From an uncultured Neomegalonema sp. (GTDB lineage Bacteria > Pseudomonadota > Alphaproteobacteria > Rhodobacterales > Rhodobacteraceae), in NCBI GenBank assembly GCA_937928005.1, contig CALFVD010000058.1:1-50517 (forward strand): a stretch of 50,517 bases of DNA. The letters run 5' to 3'. Under the pieces are notes generated by a model. That model saw nothing but the letters and a program-made list of their open reading frames with translations, was not told where the DNA came from and searched no databases. Shown here one piece after another: positions 1-10,272 of this stretch (within the stretch, counting starts at the first letter, position 1; the number at the start of each line of letters is the position of its first letter). Both the position numbers and the translations under genes were made by a program.

Positions 1-582
1 GATGAGGTAGTCCGCACCGCACTCTCCGATCCTGGTGGCGATGGCGCGCTGGCAACCCATGGCGTCCAGCGTCACGATGCTGCCTTCGAGGGACAGCATG
101 TCCAGCAATTCCGGGATCGCGGTGATCTCGTTGGACTTGCCTGAGACCTGCGTCTGGCCAAGGGCAACACCGCGCTCGCTCGCCCATGCGCTGACGATGT
201 GCAGCGGACCCAGACCCTCGACCGGCGCGAAGGAGCGGCGCAGGCTCTTACCGTCAATCGCGACAACCTCTTGATCCGGTGCAGGCTTCAAAGAGGCCGC
301 CCAGCCGATGAAACACCGCGCAAACGCATCAGGGTCGATCAGCATGAATACCCGGCGGAATGTATCATGCAAGGGAATGCCGCCCGCCAGAGGCGGAAAA
401 CCGCGCAGCCACGCTTCCTTGCTACGCCCGTAAAGCGCCATATCCTCCCAGCTCTCAGAACCCGCTATCGTCGCGCATACCGCGATCACCAACACGTCCA
501 TCAGCCCATGCTCAACTTTGCCAGCGCACCGCGGATCGTCGATCCCCGAAAAATGGGCCACTAAATCATCCGCCATCATCAT
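1..582 (-). CDS. ISAs1-family transposase, N-terminal 194 residues (partial)
   Basis: The gene reads leftwards from an ATG at 582 and stays open to the window edge (194 codons). Three consecutive ATG codons start it, preceded by a GGGGAGG ribosome-binding site. The N-terminal part resembles the ISAs1 transposase-associated domain (F-x-G-I-D-D-P-R-C). The region around residues 107-114 shows AIDGKSLR, matching the family's first catalytic Asp motif, and near residue 172 there is LDAMGCQ, matching the second DDE block. The family usually has about 370 residues, so roughly half is visible. It would catalyse DDE transposition of its own element. The visible part is intact; whether the whole gene is intact cannot be judged. 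Confidence 0.85.
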   Translation of the reverse strand, partial: MMMADDLVAHFSGIDDPRCAGKVEHGLMDVLVIAVCATIAGSESWEDMALYGRSKEAWLRGFPPLAGGIPLHDTFRRVFMLIDPDAFARCFIGWAASLKPAPDQEVVAIDGKSLRRSFAPVEGLGPLHIVSAWASERGVALGQTQVSGKSNEITAIPELLDMLSLEGSIVTLDAMGCQRAIATRIGECGADYLI

Positions 583-641
583 TCGCCTCCCCAATATCGG
601 AGACGCTCTGAATCACAGCAGATCCAACCCAGTCAACTCAA

Positions 642-667
642 CACAAAAATCTCATGCGTGAGCCCTG
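642..667 (-). repeat. Candidate terminal inverted repeat of the ISAs1-type element
   Basis: Read on the minus strand from 667, the sequence begins CAGGGCTCACGCATGAGATT. A CAGGG-type tip is plausible for this family from memory. It sits 60 bp upstream of the transposase ribosome-binding site, and IS4-type coding sequence begins right after it. The matching end is not in the window, so this is inference. Confidence 0.45.
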
Positions 668-955
668 CATTGAGTGCCTCTTCGCGGATGCCAAGACACG
701 TGGCCTGAACCTCGAAGACACACGCATCACTATCGCCCACAAGTTGAGTATGCTGCTCGCCATTGTTGCCATCGCCCTCGCGTGGAGTTCGAAAACTGCA
801 GGTATCCTGACCGGAACCGGATCACTCCCGCGCAAAAAACATGGGTACTTTACAAAATCGTGGTTCAGAATCAGCTTCGACACACTCCCGATGCAGCACT
901 CCAACCGTGGAATGCTACTCAGCTGAAAATCCAAAAATCCGCCAGAGTCATGTAG
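668..955 (+). pseudogene. IS4-family transposase, 3' remnant
   Basis: Reading plus strand, the frame through 669-900 encodes segments typical of the C-terminus of IS4-family transposases: IECLFADAKTRGLNLEDTR, then AIVAIALAWSSKTA, then RKKHGYFTKSWFRISFD. This is the region around the YREK-type end of the DDE domain. The upstream part of the gene is missing because the ISAs1 element starts at 667. The frame ends at 924-926, but the neighbouring frame continues with ALQPWNATQLKIQK to a stop at 953-955, which looks like the native tail, so a frameshift near 875-890 is likely. It is a non-functional fragment. Confidence 0.7.
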
Positions 956-963
956 TGTGGCCA

Positions 964-2904
964 TTACCCCGGCATTTCCGCTTCATTGCATAGCATGGCG
1001 ACTGCTTCGTCCAAGTTCATCACTTGCTGCCCCTTTTCACCCAATTTGCGGACGGCGACGGTGTGTTCTTCTACCTCTTTGCGGCCTACGGCGAGGATGT
1101 AAGGTACCGCTTGATTCGAGTGCTCACGAACCTTGTAGTTGATCTTCTCGTTCCGCAGGTCGGCCTCCGCCCGTAGGCCCATGGCGCGTAATGTGTCGAC
1201 GACGGCTTTCGCGTATTCATCCGCATCCGACACGATGGTTGTCACCACCACCTGACGGGGCGACATCCATAGGGGGAAGCGTGCGGCGGTGTTCTCGATT
1301 AGGATGCCGATAAACCGCTCAAACGAGCCGAGGATCGCACGGTGCATCATCACGGGGCGCTTCTTCGACCCGTCTTCAGCCACGTACTCCGCGTCCAGCC
1401 GTTCCGGTAAGTTGAAATCAGCCTGCAACGTGCCGCATTGCCATTCGCGCCCGATGGCGTCGGTCAGCTTGAAGTCTAGCTTTGGGCCGTAGAATGCGCC
1501 TTCGCCGGGGTCAATCTCGTAGTCGTTTGTTACCCGCTGCACCGCCCGTTCCAGTGCGCTTTCGGCCTTGTCCCAGACCTCGTCGGAACCGACGCGCGTT
1601 TCGGGGCGGGTCGAGAATTTGATGTCGAACTTCTCGAAGCCAAGGTCTTTATAAATACTCGACAGCAATTCGATAAATGCGGCGGTTTCTGCCTCGATCT
1701 GATCTTCAGTACAGAAGATATGCGCATCGTCCTGCACAAAGCCGCGTACACGCATCAGGCCCGACAGCGAGCCGGATGGCTCGTAACGGTGGCACGATCC
1801 GAATTCCGCCAGACGTAGCGGCAGGTCGCGGTAGGATTTTAGACCTTGATTGTAGATCTGGACGTGGCAGGGGCAGTTCATCGGCTTGAGCGCGTTTACA
1901 CGCTTTTCGTTAGCATGTTCCTCGTCGATCTCGGTGATGAACATGTTTTCGCGGTATTTGTCCCAATGGCCGGATTTCTCCCACAGCTTGCGGTCGACCA
2001 CCTGCGGTGTACGGATTTCCTTGTAACCACTCGCAGTCAACCGCTTGCGCATGTAATCCTCAAGCGCGCGGTAGATGGCCCAACCATTCGGGTGCCAGAA
2101 TACCATGCCGGGCGCTTCCTCCTGAAAGTGGAAGAGTTCGAGCGCCTTGCCTAACTTGCGGTGGTCGCGCTTCTCGGCTTCGGCGCGCTGGTGCAGATAG
2201 GCGTCGAGGTCTTTCTTGTTCAGGAACGCCACGCCGTAGATGCGTTGCAACATTGCACGATCAGAATCCCCGCGCCAATACGCGCCCGCAACAGTGGTCA
2301 GTTTGAAAGCATCTTTGGGCACTTGTCCGGTATGGGCCAGATGGGGGCCACGGCAGAGGTCTTGCCACTCGCCATGCCAGTACATGCGCAACGGTTCACC
2401 GCCGGGAATGCCCTCAATCAGCTCGACTTTGTATGGTTCGTTATTCGCCTTGTAATGGGCGATGGCGCGCGGGCGGTCCCAGACTTCGGTACGCACAGGA
2501 TCGCGCTTGTCGATAATGGCGCGCATTGTCTTTTCAATGCGTTCGAGGTCTTCGGTCGAGAATGGCTCTGAACGGTCAAAATCGTAATAGAAGCCGTTTT
2601 CGATGACTGGGCCGATTGTGACTTTGGTGTCGGGCCAGATTTCCTGCACCGCGCGGGCCATGATATGCGCGCAGTCGTGACGTACGAGTTCTAGCGCCTC
2701 GGCGGTGTCCTTGGCGGTGACGATGCCGAAGCCGTGGTTTGCTTCCATCGGGATCGACAGGTCGGATAGCTCGCCGTCGATACGGCAAGCAATCGCTGCT
2801 TTGGCCAGCGATTTTGAGATATCCGCCGCTACATCAGCCCCCGTCGTGCCGGACGGATAGGTGCGGGTGGCTCCGTCGGGCAGGGTGAGGGTGATATCGG
2901 TCAT
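964..2904 (-). CDS. thrS: Threonyl-tRNA synthetase
   Basis: Class II aminoacyl-tRNA synthetase that charges tRNA-Thr; 646 residues, normal for the family. In order: TGS domain (1-62), editing domain with HDCAH (76-80) and CRGPH (184-188), catalytic core with MNCPCH (342-347), whose Cys344 and His395 correspond to zinc ligands, motif 2 around [12 protein letters not shown] (364-375), motif 3 near [12 protein letters not shown], then the anticodon-binding domain starting RQVVVTTI. The ATG at 2904 is chosen because the TGS domain begins directly there; an in-frame extension to 3027 runs through an intergenic hairpin and has no homology. It is monocistronic-looking, downstream of acnA and separated from it by a terminator. 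Confidence 0.97.
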   Translation of the reverse strand: MTDITLTLPDGATRTYPSGTTGADVAADISKSLAKAAIACRIDGELSDLSIPMEANHGFGIVTAKDTAEALELVRHDCAHIMARAVQEIWPDTKVTIGPVIENGFYYDFDRSEPFSTEDLERIEKTMRAIIDKRDPVRTEVWDRPRAIAHYKANNEPYKVELIEGIPGGEPLRMYWHGEWQDLCRGPHLAHTGQVPKDAFKLTTVAGAYWRGDSDRAMLQRIYGVAFLNKKDLDAYLHQRAEAEKRDHRKLGKALELFHFQEEAPGMVFWHPNGWAIYRALEDYMRKRLTASGYKEIRTPQVVDRKLWEKSGHWDKYRENMFITEIDEEHANEKRVNALKPMNCPCHVQIYNQGLKSYRDLPLRLAEFGSCHRYEPSGSLSGLMRVRGFVQDDAHIFCTEDQIEAETAAFIELLSSIYKDLGFEKFDIKFSTRPETRVGSDEVWDKAESALERAVQRVTNDYEIDPGEGAFYGPKLDFKLTDAIGREWQCGTLQADFNLPERLDAEYVAEDGSKKRPVMMHRAILGSFERFIGILIENTAARFPLWMSPRQVVVTTIVSDADEYAKAVVDTLRAMGLRAEADLRNEKINYKVREHSNQAVPYILAVGRKEVEEHTVAVRKLGEKGQQVMNLDEAVAMLCNEAEMPG

Positions 2905-2931
2905 GGCTTTGGTTCCTTGATTGGATGCGCG

Positions 2932-2949
2932 CCCCTTTTCGCGAAGGGG
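2932..2949 (-). other. Small hairpin in the thrS leader
   Basis: CCCCTT (2932-2937) and AAGGGG (2944-2949) form a 6-bp stem with a 6-nt loop, 28 bp upstream of the thrS start. It could be a minor intergenic repeat or a leader structure. No thrS operator-like tRNA mimic could be recognised. Confidence 0.3.
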
Positions 2950-3015
2950 GGGCAGGGGGTCAAGGGTGCGGTGCATTATTCGGGCGTGATACGTGGTAAA
3001 TTGCCGTGAATTGAA

Positions 3016-3043
3016 AAGACCCCGCAATTGCTTGCGGGGTCTT
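3016..3043 (-). terminator. Rho-independent terminator after acnA
   Basis: A perfect 12-bp stem (AAGACCCCGCAA with its complement) closes a 4-nt loop. On the minus strand it is followed by a short T run. It lies 30 bp past the acnA stop and insulates acnA from thrS. Confidence 0.85.
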
Positions 3044-3072
3044 CGTAGTGTCAGGATTATCGTGCGGTACGA

Positions 3073-5778
<2,706 letters not shown>

Positions 5779-5848
5779 GGAATGCCCATCCTCTTGATGC
5801 TGCGACGCCCAACATCTCGCACCTGAAAAAATGCTGCGGGTCGACTGT

Positions 5849-5863
5849 CGCATGAAACATGCG
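5849..5863. promoter_or_regulatory. Short perfect inverted repeat upstream of acnA
   Basis: CGCATG-AAA-CATGCG is a 6-bp perfect inverted repeat with a 3-nt spacer, centred about 78 bp upstream of the acnA start. The size and place fit an operator, but the regulator is unknown and the match to any named box was not recognised. Confidence 0.3.
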
Positions 5864-5920
5864 CGCCTAGGTTCAAGCGCGCACCGGATATGGGCGCTAG
5901 ATAGCGTCAACACGCATGGA

Positions 5921-5944
5921 GATCAAAGAATTGATCAAAGAATT
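5921..5944. repeat. Perfect 12-bp tandem duplication upstream of acnA
   Basis: GATCAAAGAATT occurs twice head-to-tail (5921-5932 and 5933-5944) between the PAS-protein stop and the acnA start. It could be a replication-slippage duplication or paired binding sites. It is seen directly; function is unknown. Confidence 0.7.
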
Positions 5945-5969
5945 TACCAAGCCGTGACGACGCTCCGTG

Positions 5970-6602
5970 CTAGCCTGTCTTTAATGGGAGGGCATCGCGA
6001 ACACAGGTAGAAGCTTGATTGTCTGTGGACACGCGCGGCATGGTCGCTCTGCTGCGTCGCACATCGACTGGCCCGGACAGGCGCGCAAGCGCCGCTGCGT
6101 CGAAGGAGAATACGACGAAGAGGCGGGTTATTCGGCCATCAACGCCCGCAAAAGGCAGAATCAATCTCGTAAAAGTGAACGAATCGCCCTCGCGCGTCAT
6201 AACGGTAGATGTCGTCATTGCCGGATCGCCGGTTGTTGCCGCTTCTAGGTATCGTGGCATGATGTCAAACAGATGCGAATCATCATAAATATCTTCAATA
6301 TTTTCGCCAGAGCCTTCACCGAAAGCCAGCGCCGCAAAGCGCCCTTCAAGCCGTTGACGAAACCGAGTTCCAAATGAGCCACGTTCCACATGCATCAAGA
6401 TCGCGGAAGGAAGCGCACGCGCAATCCGGTCAGGACGAAATTCCTGCTGCAAAGGTGTCTGACCGCCTGTGGAGAGCCGCTGCCACTCTTCATATGCAAG
6501 CGCCTGACGCATGTCGAGAGTAAGTCCGTCGAGTTCGATTACATCTCGCATAGCGCATTCTCCATCAAAGGTATCGCTGCGATGCAGGCTCCAAATCTTC
6601 AT
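5970..6602 (-). CDS. PAS domain-containing protein, PAS_5 (PF07310)-like
   Basis: A 210-residue cytoplasmic protein matching the alphaproteobacterial PAS_5 family. The PAS fold covers about residues 45-175, with the typical LPSAILMHVERGSFGTRFR and RLEGRFAALAFGEGSGENI stretches and a late RLILPFAG strand. No output domain is attached. Such stand-alone proteins are presumed signal or ligand sensors. The start at 6602 is chosen over 6626 because AGAAGGAAGG lies about 10 nt upstream of it. It lies upstream of acnA on the same strand, 191 bp apart, and is divergent from mtaB. Its ligand cannot be told. Confidence 0.75.
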   Translation of the reverse strand: MKIWSLHRSDTFDGECAMRDVIELDGLTLDMRQALAYEEWQRLSTGGQTPLQQEFRPDRIARALPSAILMHVERGSFGTRFRQRLEGRFAALAFGEGSGENIEDIYDDSHLFDIMPRYLEAATTGDPAMTTSTVMTREGDSFTFTRLILPFAGVDGRITRLFVVFSFDAAALARLSGPVDVRRSRATMPRVSTDNQASTCVRDALPLKTG

Positions 6603-6778
6603 GGTTCCGAACCTTCCTTCTGGCATCTCTTAACCATCACTGTGACCGCATAGCGTTAACAAAATGTATGTGGCAAAATTGCACGCCGTGTACGTGCGCC
6701 CCGTCACACTATTTTCGGGAAACAAGAAATATTTTTGAACCTTGATCATAATGCCGTGCCAATGCAGACCCTTCCCCC

Positions 6779-8089
6779 ATGACTGAAGTTCCGATCTTGA
6801 AAGCTAAAGCACCTCGCATTGTCACCCTAGGGTGTCGGCTCAATACCTATGAGGGTGCAGTGATCGAGGCGCAGGCGGGTGAGGCGGGTGTTGAGAACGC
6901 CATTATCGTCAACACCTGCGCTGTGACCGGCGAAGCCGTAAGACAAGCGCGTCAAACTATTCGGCGCTTGGCCCGCGAGAACCCCGGCGCACAGATGATC
7001 GTCACGGGATGTGCTGCGCAGACCGAGCCGGAAACCTTCGCCGATATGGTTGAGGTTGATCTGGTTCTGGGTAATGCGGAAAAGGTCGATGCAAACCAAT
7101 GGCGGCGTATTGCTGGATCGAATACCCCTGATTTTGGTGTGGCATCGGCGGAAAAGCTGCGCGTGAACGATATTATGGAAGTTCGCGACCTTGCGCCGCA
7201 CATGATTGATGGTCTGTCGGAGCGAACACGCGCTTTCGTGCAGGTTCAGAACGGCTGCGATCATCGTTGTACATTCTGCATCATCCCATTTGGGCGGGGT
7301 AATGCGCGCTCCGTTCCCATCGGTGAAGCGGTGCGACAAGTGCAACGCTTGGTCGATTCAGGGCATCTGGAGGTCGTGTTGACCGGGGTGGACCTTACGT
7401 CATGGGGGCCAGATTTGCCCGGACAGCCGCGACTTGGTGATCTGGTGCAAGCGATTCTGACCCATGTTCCCGACCTGCCGCGCCTGCGTCTCTCTTCCAT
7501 CGATTCCATCGAGGCGGATCCGGCTCTGATAGACGCTATAGGGGATGACAGGCGCATCATGCCTCACTTGCATTTGTCGCTACAATCGGGCGACGATATG
7601 ATCCTCAAGCGCATGAAGAGGCGGCACCTACGCGATGACGCCATTGCATTTTGCGAGACGATCCGTGCGCGCCGCCCTGATATCGTGTTCGGTGCGGATA
7701 TTATCACGGGCTTCCCGACCGAGACGGAAGCGATGTTTGAGAATTCAATGAGGTTGGTCGAGGAATGTGGCCTGACTTTTCTTCATGTCTTTCCATATTC
7801 TGCGCGCAAAGGCACCCCAGCGGCGAAGATGCCCCAAGTGCTGCAAGCCGACCGTAAGGACCGTGCCGCCCGCTTGCGTGCGTTGGGCGAGAGCCGTCGC
7901 GACGCCTTCTTCGCCTCACGTATTGGGCGCATAGAGAATGTGTTGATCGAACGGGATAGCAAAGGCCACACGGAACATTTCGCCGAATTGCGCGTCTCTT
8001 CGCCGGTGGAGGAGGGTGCGCTGGTAACAGTACGGGTACATGGTGCTCAGGATGGTCGGCTGCTTGGAAAAACCCTGCCGCATCCATGA
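6779..8089 (+). CDS. mtaB: tRNA (N6-threonylcarbamoyladenosine-37-C2)-methylthiotransferase MtaB
   Basis: Radical-SAM methylthiotransferase that converts t6A37 to ms2t6A37 in ANN-decoding tRNAs. It has 436 residues. The N-terminal MTTase domain carries the three auxiliary-cluster cysteines Cys19 (TLGCRLN), Cys47 (NTCAVT) and Cys78 (TGCAAQ). The radical-SAM cluster motif is C160-x3-C164-x2-C167 (CDHRCTFC). A short TRAM-like tail follows (about 395-432). TLGCRLNTYE and NTCAVTGEA are characteristic of MtaB rather than MiaB or RimO. It is flanked by minus-strand genes on both sides. Confidence 0.93.
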   Translation: MTEVPILKAKAPRIVTLGCRLNTYEGAVIEAQAGEAGVENAIIVNTCAVTGEAVRQARQTIRRLARENPGAQMIVTGCAAQTEPETFADMVEVDLVLGNAEKVDANQWRRIAGSNTPDFGVASAEKLRVNDIMEVRDLAPHMIDGLSERTRAFVQVQNGCDHRCTFCIIPFGRGNARSVPIGEAVRQVQRLVDSGHLEVVLTGVDLTSWGPDLPGQPRLGDLVQAILTHVPDLPRLRLSSIDSIEADPALIDAIGDDRRIMPHLHLSLQSGDDMILKRMKRRHLRDDAIAFCETIRARRPDIVFGADIITGFPTETEAMFENSMRLVEECGLTFLHVFPYSARKGTPAAKMPQVLQADRKDRAARLRALGESRRDAFFASRIGRIENVLIERDSKGHTEHFAELRVSSPVEEGALVTVRVHGAQDGRLLGKTLPHP

Positions 8090-8337
8090 TACGGCTCCTT
8101 TGCCTCGGATATTCAAAGACCTCATTCTGGCACATCGCGATGCCGTCGCCGTCCAGCCCAACAGGAATTGTGCTTAGAGTACGCATTTCCTGATATTCTA
8201 TGGCTTAACCTGATTTCGTTTCACTGTAGGGCTTCTGATAACCTCTGATTTCACCACAAACGTCGAAATTTTCATCGCTAAATCAACGGCTACTGTTTTC
8301 GGTTCGTGAATTCTCAGAGGTGCTCTTTATGGATACC

Positions 8338-8823
8338 TTAGCGTGTCTGACCGCGCTCTAAGCGAAAATATGCGATGCCGATGGTTAGGGCGGTAAGCAC
8401 GGTTGCGGTGATCCCTAGTGTCTTGCCAGTGCCGAGTTGCGCCGCCTGAGAGAAGAAAACGCTCAAGCCAAACGCAATGATCAGCATCGTTGCCAGCACA
8501 TCATCGCGCACTTCGTTGGATGATAGCCCCCAATGGCTAGGGCGCAACGTCGTATAACGTACGGCCACTTCGCGCGCATCCATCGCCGAGCAACGATATA
8601 CCCCACGGCCCCGGTTTTTGCGATAGCGCCGCATTGAACGATGAAGCGCGCTAAGCGTCATCCCAGCATCGCAAACCTTTAGCGACCACTCGACCTGTTC
8701 GCCGGTACGGCAAACGGGGCGGAGTGAGTTGCCGCTGTGATGATCATGGGAGGAGCGCCGAGCACTCAGACGAATAAGGCCGGGTTCCGCAGGGTTTGAC
8801 AGGCAATAGATAAAATCAGACAT
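8338..8823 (-). CDS. Membrane protein with a degenerate GIY-YIG/T5orf172-like N-terminal domain
   Basis: A 161-residue protein. Residues 4-90 resemble the T5orf172/MUG113 branch of the GIY-YIG fold: FIYCLSNPAEPGLIRLS at the start, a central strand VEWSLKVCDAG, then ALHRSMRRYRKNRGRGVYR where family members have an LH...R...REFF signature. The second part of the YIG motif (usually KIG) reads RLS, and the catalytic Glu of REFF is missing (RGVY), so nuclease activity is unlikely. Two predicted membrane helices follow (109-126 and 136-153) and a short charged tail. The N-terminal domain should face the cytoplasm. It is the last of three small minus-strand membrane-protein genes. The domain call is by eye and moderate. 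Confidence 0.55.
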   Translation of the reverse strand: MSDFIYCLSNPAEPGLIRLSARRSSHDHHSGNSLRPVCRTGEQVEWSLKVCDAGMTLSALHRSMRRYRKNRGRGVYRCSAMDAREVAVRYTTLRPSHWGLSSNEVRDDVLATMLIIAFGLSVFFSQAAQLGTGKTLGITATVLTALTIGIAYFRLERGQTR

Positions 8824-8909
8824 GGCAATACCCTCTCCCTTGAACTATTTCATAGTCGCAGGTTGCCTGAATAATTTTAGCAATGATTTAATAACCGCGT
8901 ATGTCTTAT

Positions 8910-9200
8910 TTACCCGAGTGCACCTACAATATCGCGTAAAATGAAGATGCGTAGAACTTCGACACCGATTAGTAGCACAAGCGGAGAGAAATCAATCCCG
9001 CCAGCGGTTGGTAAGATGCGGCGAATAGGGGCCAGCATTGGTTCGACTAGGCCATTAATGCCGTAATAAAGCTGCCGAACGAACTGATTTTGTAAATTGA
9101 TGACGTTGAAGCCTACCAACCAACTCATAATGACGTATGCCAATACGATGTAGAAGATCAGGCTGGTTACAATGGAGATAAGGGCAACTAGGGCGTTCAT
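8910..9200 (-). CDS. YggT family integral membrane protein
   Basis: A 96-residue YggT-family protein with two hydrophobic helices (about 5-28 and 70-90). It contains the family-typical centre VEPMLAPIRRILPTAGGIDFSP, the P-x-R-R-x-(L/I)-P block seen in nearly all YggT proteins. Function in bacteria is not well defined; links to cell-envelope or osmotic adaptation are reported. It lies 67 bp downstream of the DUF2842 gene and upstream of the GIY-YIG-like membrane protein, all on the minus strand. Confidence 0.9.
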   Translation of the reverse strand: MNALVALISIVTSLIFYIVLAYVIMSWLVGFNVINLQNQFVRQLYYGINGLVEPMLAPIRRILPTAGGIDFSPLVLLIGVEVLRIFILRDIVGALG

Positions 9201-9267
9201 GGGCTTGGGTCCGGTATCGGGGAAGGATCAACTCGCTAGATAAGCGAGCCTATGCGCCGGAACAAGG

Positions 9268-9489
9268 TTATTGCGGCGCACTGGTATCACGCCCTTTGCC
9301 CATCCATATGAACAGCGGTTTGAGGGGCAGTATCCACGCAAAGCCGAGTACACAATATACGACTGGTTCCAGCCACACGGGCATACGTTCTGGCAGCATT
9401 GCAATTGCTGCCATTGCGATAAGGGCGAAGACGATCATCCAGAGTGTCAGGACGATGGAGCCGACAAGTTTTCGGGTACGCAATGTCAT
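9268..9489 (-). CDS. DUF2842 domain-containing membrane protein
   Basis: A 73-residue protein with two hydrophobic helices (about 10-30 and 38-62) and the PVWLEPVVYCVLGFAWILPL stretch typical of DUF2842, a small alphaproteobacterial family of unknown function. Length is normal for the family. It begins 51 bp beyond the stop of the racemase-family gene and precedes yggT. Confidence 0.8.
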   Translation of the reverse strand: MTLRTRKLVGSIVLTLWMIVFALIAMAAIAMLPERMPVWLEPVVYCVLGFAWILPLKPLFIWMGKGRDTSAPQ

Positions 9490-9540
9490 GATGACGATTT
9501 ACCGTGCCTTGTGTGTAAAGCAAGCGCGATGATGTCGCTA

Positions 9541-10272
9541 TCATTGGCTGCTAAATAGGCGACCCGGCCCTCGACCTGCCGTGGTTATGCCTGCAAGGCG
9601 GAGCATATGCCAGCCGAGTGCGAGGTTGCTGGTCATCACGGGGATGCCAGTTGCGGCCTCGGCCTGCTCGATGATGCCAAAACCACGCAGATTGGTGCAG
9701 GAGGCGAACACTGCGTCAGCTTCGGCTTGTGCGGCCACTTGCCCGATGGCGGCAAGAGTGGAGCGTTCTGAGATGCGCGCTACAACGGCATCTTCGATTT
9801 GCTCGAATGAGCCGAAAGCGGTGATGGTTAGGCCCGCCGCCTCCAACTTTGCCTGCATTGCGGCTGAGACCTCCGCAACATAAGGCGTGACGAAGGCGAG
9901 GCGCTTTACGCCCAGATGGGCGCAGGCCGCTATCGTCGCGTCGATGGGGTTAGTGACGGCCACGCTCGGCTGAGCCTGCCTGATCGCGGCGGTGACCCTT
10001 TCAGAGCCGATGACGGTCGATGCCGAGGTACAGCCATAGCCGATCACATCGACTGAAGGTAGCAGACCAGTTACACGGGGCAAGTCCGCCTCCATCCGCG
10101 CCAGCGTTTCGGGGGTAACTTCTGGCTCGTTTGGGATGCGGGTATGGTAGAGGCCATAGCCGCCGAAGACACCGCGCAATTCTGGCTCGACTGTCTCATC
10201 GGTCTGCAAGACGACCAACCCGAAAGCGGTATCGCCTCTTGCGCCACTATCGCGTTCAAAATCGAGTTTCAT
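9541..10272 (-). CDS. Asp/Glu racemase-superfamily protein, maleate isomerase/arylmalonate decarboxylase-like
   Basis: A 243-residue protein of the maleate cis-trans isomerase/arylmalonate decarboxylase/EutA-like branch of the Asp/Glu racemase superfamily. The two catalytic cysteines are present: GYGCTSAS (about residue 80) and FASCTNLRG (about 193). Family members isomerise or decarboxylate small diacids. Its ATG overlaps the stop of the upstream M24 gene (ATGA), showing translational coupling. In ectoine-utilisation clusters a homologue (EutA) accompanies an M24 hydrolase, which suggests a related role, but the substrate cannot be read from sequence. Confidence 0.8.
   Translation of the reverse strand: MKLDFERDSGARGDTAFGLVVLQTDETVEPELRGVFGGYGLYHTRIPNEPEVTPETLARMEADLPRVTGLLPSVDVIGYGCTSASTVIGSERVTAAIRQAQPSVAVTNPIDATIAACAHLGVKRLAFVTPYVAEVSAAMQAKLEAAGLTITAFGSFEQIEDAVVARISERSTLAAIGQVAAQAEADAVFASCTNLRGFGIIEQAEAATGIPVMTSNLALGWHMLRLAGITTAGRGPGRLFSSQ

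Larger units (their letters stand above)
1..667 (-). mobile_element. ISAs1-family insertion sequence, partial (runs off left edge)
   Basis: This segment holds the 5' portion of an ISAs1-family transposase on the minus strand plus the short non-coding end of the element. The outer end is placed at 667 because a CAGGGCTC terminus, read on the minus strand, lies there, and because sequence resembling a different transposase (IS4 family) starts immediately beyond it. The other end lies outside the window, so terminal repeats and target duplication cannot be compared. The element boundary is inferred; the transposase is seen directly. Confidence 0.7.

Noticed and set aside
2932..2949. Possible tRNA-mimic or T-box leader for thrS
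   Set aside because: Only a simple 6-bp hairpin is present; no anticodon-like loop or T-box sequence.
5849..5863. Possible further copy of the dispersed palindrome near acnA
   Set aside because: It shares only GAAACATG; the arms and the TCGCAA outer segments of the family are absent.
7704..8186. A 160-residue minus-strand frame over the mtaB end
   Set aside because: Most of it is antisense to the mtaB C-terminus; the unique first 30 residues have no recognisable family.
8185..8260. Four CTGAT words in the gap after mtaB
   Set aside because: Spacing is irregular (about 19, 24 and 11 bp) and flanks differ, so it does not form a real repeat array.
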